A stretch of 64,000 bases of DNA from Inia geoffrensis (taxonomy: Eukaryota > Chordata > Mammalia > Artiodactyla > Iniidae), in assembly GCA_036417435.1 (NCBI GenBank), contig CM070905.1, positions 68,775,092 to 68,839,091 of the forward strand, given 5' to 3'. Below are positions 49,017 to 60,837 of the stretch, piece after piece (positions within the stretch are counted from its first letter, which is position 1; each line of letters starts with the position of its first letter). The translations under genes and the position numbers were made by a program. The notes under the pieces were generated by a model, which did no database searches, had not been told where the DNA came from, and saw only the letters and a list, made by a program, of their open reading frames with translations.

Positions 49017-49689
49017 TATACTCACAAGTGTTTCTAAATTTCACACAAATTGGTAACTGCTGCTGTTGTTCATTCATTTTCACTGCTTATAATATTCATT
49101 CTCCTAAAAATGGGCATTTTAATTGCTTCACACTTTTTATTCTTGAGAGCATTGTTATGAATATTCTTGTTGACTGGTGGTCAGGTATAAGAAGCTTTTG
49201 AGGGCAAGGAATGGGTGCAGATTAGAAATAGCATTGCTGGATCATTTGGTATGTGAATATTTAATCTTACAAGACTTTGCCAAATTGATTTCCAGTGTAT
49301 TTCAACAATATGTAAAAGTTGCCATTGAGTCACATCCTTGCCATTAGTTAACATTTTACCAAAATATATTCAAATACAGGCTATGCATTAAATATATTAG
49401 ATCCTGGCCATTATAGGGAGTAGTAGGGAATAGAGTAAAATTAGAGAGTCTGGCTAAAAGAAGTAAAAATAAACTAACAAAAAACAGAGGTTGCACTTGA
49501 AATAATATAAATTATATATTATGTTTAAGTTATGTATATATAAAATATAAAAATGTAATAGAGGAATAAGAAAAATGTGCCATGAAATGTAGAGAATAAT
49601 TCACTCAGTGCTTGAAACTGAGCTAGAAGGAATTAAAACAGTAATGAATAAAAATTAATTTGGTTAACTACAAAAAACTAAGTTTACAC
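49017..49689. other. Unassigned AT-rich sequence
   Basis: No element recognised. Confidence 0.45.
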
Positions 49690-50316
49690 TTATTTTTCTC
49701 TGCACTTTGAAGATATTATTCTCAGATCTATCACATCCATTATAGCCGTTGGCAAACAACTGTCTGTCAAATTGGCACTCCTTTGAGGAGATTTGTCTTT
49801 TCTCTCTAATATCGTTTGAGATCTGCTTTTATTTTCTTTTCGATTTTGTGTTTCCCTACAATAGTTTTAAGCATTGGTTACTTTTACTCTATCTTTCAGC
49901 AGTAATAGAAACGATCCAATGGTCATGTTCTGAGATATTTCCTTTCTTTCATTTCATTTATTCTGTCCTTCTGGGATTTAAATTAGATATATATTGATAA
50001 CAGGACTTCTATTCTCTAAATAGCTAGATCTCACTTTTATTTTTTCAATCCCCTCGCTTCTCTGCGCCATATTGTAATTTCTTCAGATCTATTTTTCAGT
50101 TCACCAGTATCTCATTAGTTTTGTCTAATCTACCATTCAAACCATATACTGATTTTTTTTAAGTTATTTCAATAATTATATTTTTCTTTCTTAAAGTTTA
50201 TTTTGGCTCTTCCAGATATCCTAATCATTTTGAATAGTCTGTTTCTCCTTTTTATAATTTTATGGTTTATGTTTATTTAAATATTTCATACATAATTATT
50301 TTATATATAATGATTC

Positions 50317-50797
50317 TGAAGGGTGGCAGAATATGCCACCCCAAAAATATACCACTTTGGCATAAGGATTATTTTCAGTTAAAGGTACTTGAAAAACAGC
50401 AGACGTAAGAAGTGCATTCTGATCTCCTCTTTTCTTCCTGGAACATGAGATAAAACTCTCATATAAATGATGCCCTCCCTGTGCCAGGAGAAAAGAAACA
50501 TTCTGTGATGGGAGTCAAAGCCTAGAGAATTCTGTACAAATGGACCCTGTTAAAATCATTTTTATCTTTGATTAGCCTCCCTATATATTTTAGCTACTTT
50601 TTCAGAATTGCCTCTCTTTGTTCAAACAAGTATAAATGTATTTAAGTTTTGTTACTTCTTTGGATCTTCTTTTCCTTCTGTCACATAAAACTTACATTTG
50701 CATGCTTTGCTCTTGGTAATATGTTTTATGTCAATTAAATTCTCCCGCCCATCTGAAAACCTGAAGAAGGTAAAGGTCAAGTTTTGCCTCCCCTACA
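50317..50797 (+). mobile_element. Solo LTR, copy 2 (ERV1-like)
   Basis: Starts TGAAGGGTGGCAGAATATGC and ends CCCCTACA. attc precedes (50313-50316) and follows (50798-50801) it, a 4-bp target duplication. Same family as copies 1 and 3. Contains an 'aattaaattc' region near the 3' end. No internal genes. Confidence 0.78.
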
Positions 50798-50878
50798 ATT
50801 CCAATAGCTGAGGTTATTGGGGCTCCTAAACTAACAGCTTTTTCCTACTGACTCTCACTCATGGCCCTTCGTTTTCTT

Positions 50879-51096
50879 TCTTTTTCTTTTTTTTTTTTTT
50901 TTTGTGGTACGCGGGCCTCTCACTGCTGTGGCCTCTCCCGTTGCGGAGCACAGGCTCCAGACGCGCAGGCTCAGCGGCCATGGCCCACGGGCCCAGCAGC
51001 TCCGCGGCATGTGGGATCCTCCCGGACCGGGGCACGAACCCGTGTCCCCTGCATCAGCAGGCGGACTCCCAACCACTGCGCCACCAGGGAAGCCCG
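50879..51096 (-). mobile_element. CHR-type SINE, short class
   Basis: Target duplication cccttcgttttctt / tccttcattttctt at 50865-50878 and 51098-51111. Near consensus with a T-rich tail on the + strand. Confidence 0.95.
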
Positions 51097-51180
51097 ATCC
51101 TTCATTTTCTTATATGTTTGGTGCTCTTCGATTACAGGCTTATATTTAGCTGAACTTAATTAGTGCTCTTACAGGGTAGA

Positions 51181-52047
51181 TATTCATCTTCTGCTCTTGG
51201 CAATCAGGGGAGCTACCAACTGGGAATGATTTATTCACCTTTTAGGGACCTGGCCTTCATAAAAGAGCCTAAGGACTTCTATATTTCAAACAGCTCACTG
51301 TCTAGTCACCTGACTCCAGCAAGGGTGGCATTTATGTTGAGAGACACATCACCCTTTGGGTGTTAAATAGGCTCCAATTCCAATTCCAATTTCAATCTTC
51401 TTTCCTCTACCTTTGTTGTTTTTGTTTTGTCTCCTTGGAGATATCCCCAACTTCCAACTAATCCAATAATATAATAAAACTATGTGCTAGGCAAGATCTA
51501 GTTTCGTTTTGTGTTCCTAAAGGCCATTCAAAGCAATTGCTGGGAACGAAATTTTACAAATTTGACTTTGTAAAGGTTAGTACACTTGGTACATACTTCC
51601 AAGTAAAAATGGTGGTTACATTATTTGGGTTAATTCCAATATTGATAACTATAGCACAAAATCATCTTTGAAAATTAAACTGATGTTAGTGTCAAATAAT
51701 ACTTAATTTTTTGTAAATTTTTAGAACTAAGCTAGGACATATATTCCATAAATTAACAGAGCTCCCTTAAAGCACATGTTAAAAGAGCTTAAGAAAGACC
51801 ACTTCAGCCAGCACTTCTCTTCCTCCCAAAAGGTTGATCAGTGTGCCTTTGCCTGTGAGCTTAGCCTTATGCTAATTTCCAAAGTCAAAAATTACCTGAT
51901 CCACAAGGTACTATATAACACAAGGTTCAATATAAAGGTTCCGAACTCTTGTAATATTCCTAATCCTTTAGTCCTTACTCACGTAAAGTGTGCTAATGAT
52001 CAATGTTGAACATCTGAATCACAATCCACGAACCCAAATACATAGGA
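51181..52047. other. Unassigned sequence
   Basis: No element recognised; frames short and featureless. Confidence 0.4.
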
Positions 52048-52130
52048 AACAGCTGTTTTAAATAGGTATTAAATAATCAAATTAGAATTAACAGCTGTTT
52101 TAAATAGGTATTAAATAATCAAATTAGAAT
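52048..52130 (+). repeat. Near-perfect 42-bp tandem duplication
   Basis: The unit starting aacagctgttttaaatagg begins at 52048 and 52090. Each unit contains the palindrome cagctg. Confidence 0.9.
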
Positions 52131-52716
52131 AGATTCTAAGTCTCTATACATGGCAGGTGGGAAATTCTCATTAACTCATTATTAGGGCCCCATTCTTTTT
52201 CAAGGTCTTAGTGAAATATGGCCTGGGAAAGGAAGCCAGACACACAGACATTTGAAACTTAGGAGTCACAACTAAAACTGTTACTGTGTACCTGTGAAGA
52301 GGTTCTAATCTGGAAACTCTGTTTTCATGGTTTACTTAGAGCAAGAATGCCATCCTGAGGCTGGGGATTCTGATGTTTATTGTTCAGCATCCATAGTCTC
52401 TCCTTACAACCTTTATCTTTGGTGTCTTCTCACCTACTGTTAGATAAGAGGTAATACCTCTGCCTTTCCTCTTGATCTTTCAAATTTTCCTTTTCTCCCC
52501 TACTTACACTCATAAGCATTTCCCCAATTCCTTCATCCCAAGGCTTTTAGGCATCAAATGGCAAGGAAAGATATGAGTTTAAATCACTTTTACTTTTGGC
52601 CCAGCAAGGCAACTTCCCCTGAGGCTATGGAACACCAAAGGTCATGGCTACCTCAAGGAAGGACAGGGAGAGAGGGACGGCACACAGAAAAGACCAAAGT
52701 GATTATCTTGCCACGG
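52131..52716. other. Unassigned sequence
   Basis: Nothing recognised. Confidence 0.4.
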
Positions 52717-52965
52717 TAATTACTGCTAATATTTATTTAATACTTCTTGAAAGCCTGATGTGTCAGAAATGAAGCCAAGAAACTTACTTTACAGTCATCT
52801 CATCTAATCCTCAAAACAACCTTATGAAATAGGTACTATTATTATCTCCATTTTACAAAAGGCTAAAAAGAGTTTAAATCACAGCCCCTGAGCTCAGTTA
52901 CTAAACTGAAGAGCCAGGATTTAGACCTCAACAATCTGACTGTAAATTATACTGCCTTTGGTCAT
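52717..52965 (+). repeat. MIR SINE
   Basis: Blocks in MIR order: 'ctaatatttatttaatactt', 'catctcatctaatcctcaaaac', 'ggtactattattatctccattt', 'gagccaggatttagacc'. One of the better preserved MIRs here. Confidence 0.85.
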
Positions 52966-55900
52966 TGATGAGGCTCCAGAAATCTTGCTTGTTCCTTAGT
53001 TCTTTAGTAACTACCTAAGTTACCAGTCTAGGAATTTCAATTAGCCTTAGATGTCTGTCTTTCTTCTGACAGTTTTCTCCAAGAATTTGGAGTCTTTCTA
53101 TTATTGAATCTCAGACTGATGAATGGAAATCTCACTGTCTCCTGACAGACTTCTCTAAGGCCAACTTCTCTTCATGGCCAGCCATTCCGCAGAACCCCCT
53201 AAAGTCATGCTCTATAAAGCCGCTGAAACAACTTGTTGCTACTACTGCCCTTAGACCCGCACGTGACACGCGGAGGTGGTAGGATGTGCCCATCAGTAGG
53301 GCTAAATTTTGTGCCTGTCTCTTCTCCCATTCCTTCCCTTTACCAGACACCTGGCAGGGTGCCAAGGTACAACGGATGCAGCATGTAGACTATAGTCAAC
53401 TGAGAGGTGCTTCAACAGTAGAAGTCATTTTGGTCCCTGAGTAAAATATTTACACTCTATAAACATTTGGTCTTTGGTGCCATATTCATAATCAGAAGGA
53501 ACTTAAAAATATGCTTCTACTCTGTCAAGCAAGGCTTACAGAGGGAACTGGCATGTACATCTTCTGCTTAAAAATATGTAAAACATATACAGTAAAAGTT
53601 TCCACCACAATAGAGCAGCTTGCTCGTTAAAATGTCATGTTTGCTTAGAATGGAAGGAGTGATGGGAAGATTTTTAGAATGACTTTCATCATCCTGGAGA
53701 ACACTATCTCAGTACTGTTCATTTTGCAAATGCTCAAATAGGGTAGATTATGCACAAATTAGAAAGCAAGAACATTTAAAAACTGAGGAATAGCATACAC
53801 TGTAAATTATATAATAGGAAATGTTACAGTATAATCAAATTATGATAAAATATGTATTTGCTTTATCACTGACCTATTGAACAATCTTACATTTCTATTA
53901 CTTGCCCTGTATAAAAAGATAAGTATCTGTGTCAAACCTGAACATATTTATAAATATTTCTCTTTCACATGCATAAACTGTTGTCACACCCAGAAATTAT
54001 ACTGCTTTTATAAGGTCTAGAAACTTGGGCTAACATTGGTGTTATTAGGCAGGTGAGTATGCCACAGATATGCAGTCAAACATTCTGTAATATAATCCAA
54101 AGAAACTAGCATGTGATTGACTTTCTCAATACTGTTCTATACTGTATTTTTGATTTATAAGGAATAATTATTTTTTAATTACTTAAATAACACTAGAGTA
54201 CAGTACTTTCTTCAAACCTGTTTCACACAATAGAAACTAAAGATTAAAAGAATTAATTAAATGCCTCAAAAGGTTATTTATCTGCACCTAGGAAAGCATT
54301 AAAAAGTGCAAATAAGAAAAACGAACAAAAGAAGTACATGATTCTTACAAATCCCCTAACATTATCAAGTGGTGTGTATGTGTGGGGAGAGTGGTCCATA
54401 CATATTTTTAGTAAGGAATAATAGGTGCTTCCAAAGTATATTACATTTACCTGTAGCAGCACTTCCTCTATTGTAATGATGTGTTTACACATCTATATCT
54501 ATACTTGCCCCTTTAAGGCAGGCTACAAAGTTTTGGGTATCATCACGACTTAAGTGCCAAGATGTTTGGAAGAGTCCCAAGTGTTTGGAGACATTTTTAA
54601 GTTTTATTTGCAAGAGAGCAGGACAAGTGGCATAATAATTTTATTTTCATCAAGAGGGTCAAAATATCACAGACTACTGCCCTTTAATTTTGAAAGAAGA
54701 TGAGGTAAGATATTGAATAAATGATGTTTCAAATGCCATCTTCAACTTGCTTCCTATTAATAGTATTTGAAAAGATAATTGCTTTCTGAATGCAGATGAT
54801 TACAAAAATCTTATGAAATAAAGTTATTAAAAAGCCTATTTAAAATATATGAAAGTGTCAAGTCTATCAAAGTATGAGTATAATGTAAATTTGCTATTAT
54901 AATAGAGTTATAGATTTGTTGTAGTTATATAAGCTACACGTTCAGAACAAAAAACACAATAGAAATATATCAAAATGTTAACAATGGTTATCTCAAGATA
55001 ATGATATTATGGGTAATTGTCTTTTCTGTATTTCCCATATTTTTAAAACAATAAACCACAGTGTTTAAAAGGAAAATGAAATGTTATTTTTACATCTTAG
55101 ATGAAACTATTCTCACCTTTCATGTTTTTCCATATCTTCACAATGTCAATCACCATTATTCTCACAATAGAAGATGCTAGGATTATTATCCCATGTCTCT
55201 TTAGGATATTCTGTAACAGAGCAATTGAATGATTATTACATTATTACACTGTAGAGCAAATGCTATCGCCTATATCCATTTTCTTCCAAACCAGAGAAAA
55301 CTGGAAAACTTTGATTTCACCTTCAAATTTTAGGGATACTATGCTCTAAAGTGTTGCTCATAAATAATAATTTTAAAGAAAAATTTATGTTAGAAAAGGA
55401 GAAGTTATTTTTCTTATTAAAATATCTATATAATTATATTTTTCTTATAAAAATTAAGTTATTGAAAATTTTCTATTCTTAGTATAGAGTTGATTTATTA
55501 AACATAAAAGATTAAAAACTAAAAGCACAGGTCTAATCCTGCACTCAAAACATAAGTAGCAAATAAAATTCTGATATAAAACTGTTAATGCAATTATACA
55601 ATTAATTCTGATACACTTTATAATTTTTGAAATATAAGCCTTAAGTCTTGTCAAGTTAATCCTATAGAAACACGTATATTCAGATTTTTGGTAACTGAGT
55701 CTTTAAATCTGTAAGGTCAGTATTCTCTTATTGTAAATCTAACTTAGTCACTGGTTTCTTGAGAGTAGGAAGAATGTAAATAATTTATACATGAAACACA
55801 AAGCTTAACATGTGGCTCAAATTTTGTAATCCAAAATGAATTATTAAACGAAAGATGTGATAGAATTATTTAGTGCTGCATGAAAGGTAGGCTTACATAC

Positions 55901-56921
55901 TGTGTAATCTAACCATTTCCTAATATTTTTAAAAAGGTTAGCTTGATATCTTCTACAAAGTGATTTTGTCTAGACAAAGGAAACAATCAGCTATTTTTGT
56001 CAAAGCTCTCTTCATTAAAATGAAGTGATTGGATATGTGAGTTGTCTTGGTTCTGTGATTCCATTACAGTTTTATTAAAATTAAACCAAAAATGATCATA
56101 TCATATTATTCCTGTTTTTACTTAAAATGACCCATATATTTGGACAGGGCACAAAAATTTAGTCTTAAAGGCACACAGTTTCTTTCTGGAGGGTACCTGC
56201 TTTGCAGATAAAAGTATTATCATAGAACAACCCCTACAGATTTCTCTAGTGCTCTCATGATCACAGTATTGACTTCTAAAATCTCAAGTGGATTTCAAAA
56301 TTACTGAAGTATTCACAGCATATAAAAAAGTTAATGTTGTTTTCATAAAATATAAAGATCAAAGCCATGTCTGCAGTACAAATTTCAGTGTGCCTATATA
56401 TTTATATACATGTGTTTTTTAATAGTCACTCTATTATTCAGTTCTTATTATATAGTGCAATTAAGTATCTCAGATATAAAATAACAGTGACTTAAACAAG
56501 CCTGAAAGTCCAGACTGATGAGGCACTCTGCAGACTCAAAAGACTCAGGCTTCTTCTCTCTTGTTCCTCTGCTATCTCTAGGGTTTTGGACTCTCCTCCT
56601 CAGGGTCCAAAACTGCTCACCACCACATTCACAGTCTAGCCTTAAAAAACTGGGTGTGGCAGACATTTGACAGCACAGACCTTCCTCTTAAGGGTATATC
56701 CTGGAACTTGCATCCATTACCTTTTAATGTAGCTCATTGGCCACAATTTAATCTCAAATCTACAGCTAGTTACCAGGGAGACTGGAAACTGTAGTCTCTA
56801 TTCTGGGTGGCTTTGTGATGAATTAAAAGTAAGGAACTCTGTCTCTATCAAAGAAAGGAAGAATATATACCAGGAGAAAAGTAGTAGCCGCTGCTGTAGT
56901 CAGATTTGCATAAGCTCTAAA
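52966..56921. other. Long unassigned AT-rich tract
   Basis: Four kilobases without a recognised transposon, RNA gene or credible frame. A strong donor-like gag|GTAAGA at 54702-54710 has no convincing matching acceptor. Confidence 0.45.
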
Positions 56922-57278
56922 AGTCTAGTCCCTCAAAACCACAATGAGATATCATCTCACACCTGTTAGAATGGCTATTATCAAAAAGATAATAAGTTTT
57001 GGCGAGGATGTGGAAAAAAGGGAACACCTGTGCACTGTTGGTGGAAATAAAAATTGGTGCAACGACTATGTAAAACAATATGGAGGTTTATAAACAAATT
57101 AAAAATAGAACTATCATATGACCCAGCAATTCCACTTTTGGGTATTTAGCTGAAGAAAACAAAAACACTAACCCCAAAACATATGTGCACTCCAATGTTC
57201 ACTGCATTATTATTTACAATAGCCAAGACATGAAAACAACCTAAGTGTCCACTGATGGATGAATGAATAAGGAATTTG

Positions 57279-57378
57279 TGAGAGATATATATATATATAT
57301 ATAGATATCTATAGATATCTATATATAGATATAGATATAGATATCTATAGATATCTATATATAGATATATATGTAATG
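57279..57378. repeat. Palindromic TA/AGATATCT microsatellite
   Basis: A (TA)n run, then two copies (period 36, starting 57303 and 57339) of an agatatctatagatatct-containing unit that is self-complementary. It sits where L1 ORF2 naturally has a TA-rich stretch. Confidence 0.9.
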
Positions 57379-57536
57379 AAATATTACCCAATCAATCATA
57401 AAAACGAATGAAATCTTGCCATTTGCAACAACATGGATAAACCATGATAGCACTATGCTAAGTGAGCTATCAAACGATCTCTCTTACATGTGTAATCTAA
57501 ACAAACAAGCAAAACAAAACGAAAAGGAAAACAACA

Positions 57537-57634
57537 GGCTTATAGATTCAGAGAACGGATTGGAGAGGCAGGGTGTGAGGGTCTAGGCTTATAGATTCAG
57601 AGAACGGATTGGAGAGGCAGGGTGTGAGGGTCTA
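57537..57634 (+). repeat. Perfect 49-bp tandem duplication in L1 3' sequence
   Basis: Units at 57537-57585 and 57586-57634 start ggcttatagattcagagaac and are identical. Confidence 0.92.
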
Positions 57635-57659
57635 GCGTATGTGAGTCTAGTCCCTGAAA

Positions 57660-58139
57660 AATGGTAATGGTTAAAAGAATACTGAAACACAGACTCTTTT
57701 CTTGATTTCAATACTACACTTGTACTAGATTGATCATTATTACTTTGACCTTTATTCAATATAGAATATGCCTGTCATAACATCAAATTCAGGTGTCAAT
57801 TTTGGAATCTTTTCCAACCTTGCAAGAGGGATGCCCCACCTAAAGCAAAACAGCTACATCTGGGGGTTTTGCTACAGCAAAGATTCAAAACAAGTCACAG
57901 AAACCCAGGTGATTCTTGTTCAGTGGTAAAGGCTACCAGAAGGAATCAGTTACTAAAAGTATTAGTATTAGCACTATTTTTAGCAGTGTTAATAATTTAG
58001 ATTTAGTTACATTTTACATCTGTACTTACAATTCCTCTTACAGATTTCACTTTTTCTTTCCAGAATTATTTTCCTTCCATTTAAAATAGTTTAGAATTTC
58101 TATTACGAAAAATTTCTCTACTGCCTCATTAAAAAAGTT
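57660..58139. other. Unassigned sequence
   Basis: Nothing recognised. Confidence 0.4.
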
Positions 58140-58390
58140 TTAAAACTCACAAAAAAAAAAAGTTTCTCTAGTAGCAAATCTCTTACGTGTGAAATTTTGC
58201 TTTATTCTTGATAGTTTTAGGTTGACAGTTATTTGCTCTCAGCAAATTGAAGATGTTATTCCCTTGATTTCTACTGGTTTTCAAAGTTGCTGTTACAGTC
58301 AGCCATCTAATGATTGTTCCTTTTAGATAGTCTGAAGCTTCTCCCTGGGTTTAAGTTCTCAAGACCGCAAATAACACTGTGACGACGCAG
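58140..58390. repeat. Old L1M fragment
   Basis: 'ttaggttgacagttatttgctctcagcaaattgaagatgttattcc' order matches the L1M block also seen near 49700. Confidence 0.5.
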
Positions 58391-58452
58391 AATTAGAACT
58401 ATTTTCAGTTATATTAGAGTCACTCACTTGAATTGTGGCCTACTTTATGAAG

Positions 58453-58660
58453 ACTAGTAATAGTAACGTTTATTTAGCACTTACCACGTGCCTGACACTG
58501 TAGTAGAAACACCCCACCTTATCTGTCTCGTTCAGTCCTCACAATCTTTCGCAGCGCGCACCCTTCCCATCTCTGTTTCGTGTGCGAAATACGAGAATCA
58601 CGAAGCTCGGAAAACCTCAGCCAGACCCCACAGCTAGTGGGTGAGGCGGAAGGAGAGAAA
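58453..58660 (+). repeat. MIR SINE at the CpG block border
   Basis: 'agtaacgtttatttagcacttacc', 'gtgcctgacactg', 'tcagtcctcacaatc' and 'ccccacagctagtgggtgag' are in MIR order. The MIR is unusually CpG-rich in its second half, where it merges into the CpG-rich block. Confidence 0.7.
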
Positions 58661-59250
58661 AGACTGCTCTCACGTGGAAAAACACAACCCCGCTCAGGTG
58701 AAATTGATTCAACACGTGAAAATGATTCATCCTCTGAAGGTCAAAAGGTGCAGCCATTTGCACCCCGCTGGGCTAAGCCAGAACTACATTTCCCAGAATC
58801 CTCCTCCCGGAGGCTTCAGATGTGTGGCCGCAGGAGCGATTTGCAGGAGTTTTGGAAGGCGGGAATGAAGCGGTCATTACCCTCCAAAGGTCGTCCAGTG
58901 GGCTGTGGTCAGAGTCCGAGGCCGAATGCCTGCCGGTGCGTTCAAGCTTGCCTCGCATTCCTTTGCGCCATGTCCCACTTCTCTGCCAGGCAGCCGGCCT
59001 TGGGGACCAAGCGAGACCCCACCCCCAACAGATGCAGCGGCAACAGCCCTATGGAGACTTCAATCGGCTCGCCGTGTCCTGCTCCCTTAGCTGCACAAGC
59101 CTGCTTCCCGGATTCCCCTGCCAGTGTCCACCCTTCCATCCACGCCCGTACTCGGGAGAGCTGGCCTCCAAATCCCCTTTCCAGACCTTCGTTCTCCGGG
59201 CGTCCCACGGTAGTGTGTGGTCTAACCCCTCTAAGGTACCCCGTATTTCA
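58540..59250. promoter_or_regulatory. CpG-rich candidate promoter
   Basis: The only sustained GC/CpG-rich block outside L1 5'UTRs and SINEs. It contains CACGTG E-boxes (58671-58676, 58713-58718), a ZNF143-type element (58783-58802), an E2F-like ggcgggaa (58858-58865) and no obvious TATA box. Transcription direction is unclear. A long GC-rich open frame (58580-59290) crosses it, starting with GTG rather than ATG; its first ATG is at about 58818. I do not recognise the product and treat the frame as a by-product of GC content. Confidence 0.5.
58783..58802 (+). promoter_or_regulatory. ZNF143/SBS-like promoter element
   Basis: ACTACATTTCCCAGAATCC closely follows the known ACTACAATTCCCAGAATGC element bound by ZNF143/THAP11 in CpG-type, often bidirectional, promoters. 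Match seen directly; binding is inference. Confidence 0.6.
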
Positions 59251-60635
59251 TAATGCTCGCAGTGATCGCCTATCCCTAAGTGAACCCTGACTGAACCCAG
59301 AGGGAATATCGTATTGAAATACTGCTCAAGTAGTGTTTCGGAAACCTTACGAGCGCTCCTTAAATGCAGGTATTCTGGTTATTCTAGGCAGGGCCAGATT
59401 CTGACTTTCATGGGCCCTAGACTCTTTTGCCTTCAAAGTACCGTTTTATCTATAAAAAAAAAAAAATTAAACATATTTTACAACTGTTGGCATAAAGAAA
59501 AATATACTCCAAGATGGATTTTATTTTTTTTTCTTCCAATTTTGAAAGAAATTAGAACACTTTTTTTAGGTTCTAAAAGTACCATGAACCCTAGGAACCG
59601 TGTCTATGTGGTTAATGGAGAATTTAGCCCTGTTACTAGGTTTGGCCAGGAACCAGGAATATGCATTTTAGTAACTCTCCCTTGGCGATGCTTCTCACTA
59701 GGCAAGTTCCAGAAGTGCTACTAGAGGATATGGGTGCCTCAGAACCTCAAGGAAACTCTGTGATCATGTTAAAGGATAAACAACAAAACCAACCTTCATA
59801 TGTAAGGCAACACGTTTATGGGGAAAACTCTTTAAAAAGTATACAGACAACAAAATATAGCTCTGAAAAATAGCAGATGCCCTATCCTATGTCTTAGGCT
59901 TACAACACATCTGATTTTTCAAGTTTTGTTTCTTTCCCATGGATTGATCTTAAAATAGAATTACAATAGCATTATTGCTGCAGGAAATAGTTCTAGACCA
60001 ATGAATCTATCTTACAAGCCCCCTCTGAGAATTAAAGTCCAAAAGCAAAAGAAAGTTATGATAAACTAGGTCCATTCATAAAGCAGAATTTCCCAGACTG
60101 CTGTACTTATAAAGCTCCAGCATAAAATTGATTACTTTTGATTTGTTTCCTGTCTCTGAATTAAATTTTAATCTCCTTCCTGGAGGGAAATAAATTGTAT
60201 AATATATCCCAGGGCTTAGGACAGCTCTTGAATCGATGGGGACTCCTTAAGAAATGCTAAAGATAAAAACGAAAAATACAAGTAAATGTAATGTTTTATT
60301 TAGCCCTGAAAGTAACTAAGGAAGTGCTGAGCAGAACCAAATACAGTATTCAGTATTGCATGTCGTTGTTGTTGTTTTAGTGAAACTGTATTCTCTTAAG
60401 CCACTTATATGTATTTGTCTTATCTCTATTATTAGGTGGTTTCTTGGTTATATTTTCTTTGTATTATTCCCAATAGCACCTACATATTACCATAAAAGTC
60501 GAGGTCCCTCAAAAATAAATACCATTTTGTACTTAATGAAAGAAGAAACAATTTGAGATAGATTATAAAAATATATTTCTGGTTTTCGTGGGGTCTGGGA
60601 AATGGGATAAATTATGATGAGTCAAAGGTTGCAGA
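59251..60635. other. Unassigned sequence downstream of the CpG block
   Basis: No repeat or clear exon. Composition returns quickly to AT-rich. The plus frames at 59314-59724 and 59661-59873 have no recognisable features. Confidence 0.4.
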
Positions 60636-60830
60636 TGAAGGGGGGCAAAATTTGCTGCCCCCAAATGTGTCTCTTTGGCGTAAGGATTATTTTAGGCTGA
60701 TTATTTTTAAGAAATAGTAGACTCAGGAAGCTTCTCTTTTTACCTCCCACTTAACCTCCTAAAAGTATTTAGATAAAGGGCCTGGTCTAGTAAGAGTAGT
60801 AGCGTCAGAGAGATCTAAATATAAAGGGTC
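60636..60830 (+). mobile_element. Partial LTR, copy 3 of the same family
   Basis: Starts TGAAGGGGGGCAAAATTTGC with 'tctctttggcgtaaggattatttt' (60671-60694), parallel to copies 1 and 2. Similarity fades near 60790 and no CCCCTACA end is found. It is either truncated or disrupted next to the SINE at 60838. Confidence 0.7.
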
Positions 60831-60837
60831 TGGTCTA

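Larger units (their letters stand above)
49690..51180. repeat. Old L1 (L1M-type) fragment split by an LTR and a SINE
   Basis: 49690-50316 follows L1M 3'-region order ('ctgcactttgaagatattattc', 'tcttcagatctatttttcagttcacc', 'ttattttggctcttccagat'). A similar tail ('cattttcttatatgtttggtgctctt') continues after the LTR (50317) and SINE (50879). Orientation of the parent element not assigned. Confidence 0.55.
56934..57643 (+). mobile_element. L1 ORF2/3' fragment lacking a poly(A) tail
   Basis: L1 ORF2 C-terminal sequence (the 'gtgcactgttggtgg' cysteine-region block at 57031-57045 and 'atgacccagcaattcca' at 57117). agtctagtccct flanks it at 56922-56933 and 57644-57655. An AT microsatellite (57279-57378) and a 49-bp tandem duplication (57537-57634) lie inside. 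There is no A tail before the right repeat. Confidence 0.7.

Noticed and set aside
58580..59290. 236-residue open frame across the CpG-rich block
   Set aside because: It starts with GTG, shows no recognisable domain, and overlapping frames in other phases and on the other strand are also open, as expected of GC-rich sequence. Kept only as part of the promoter candidate.
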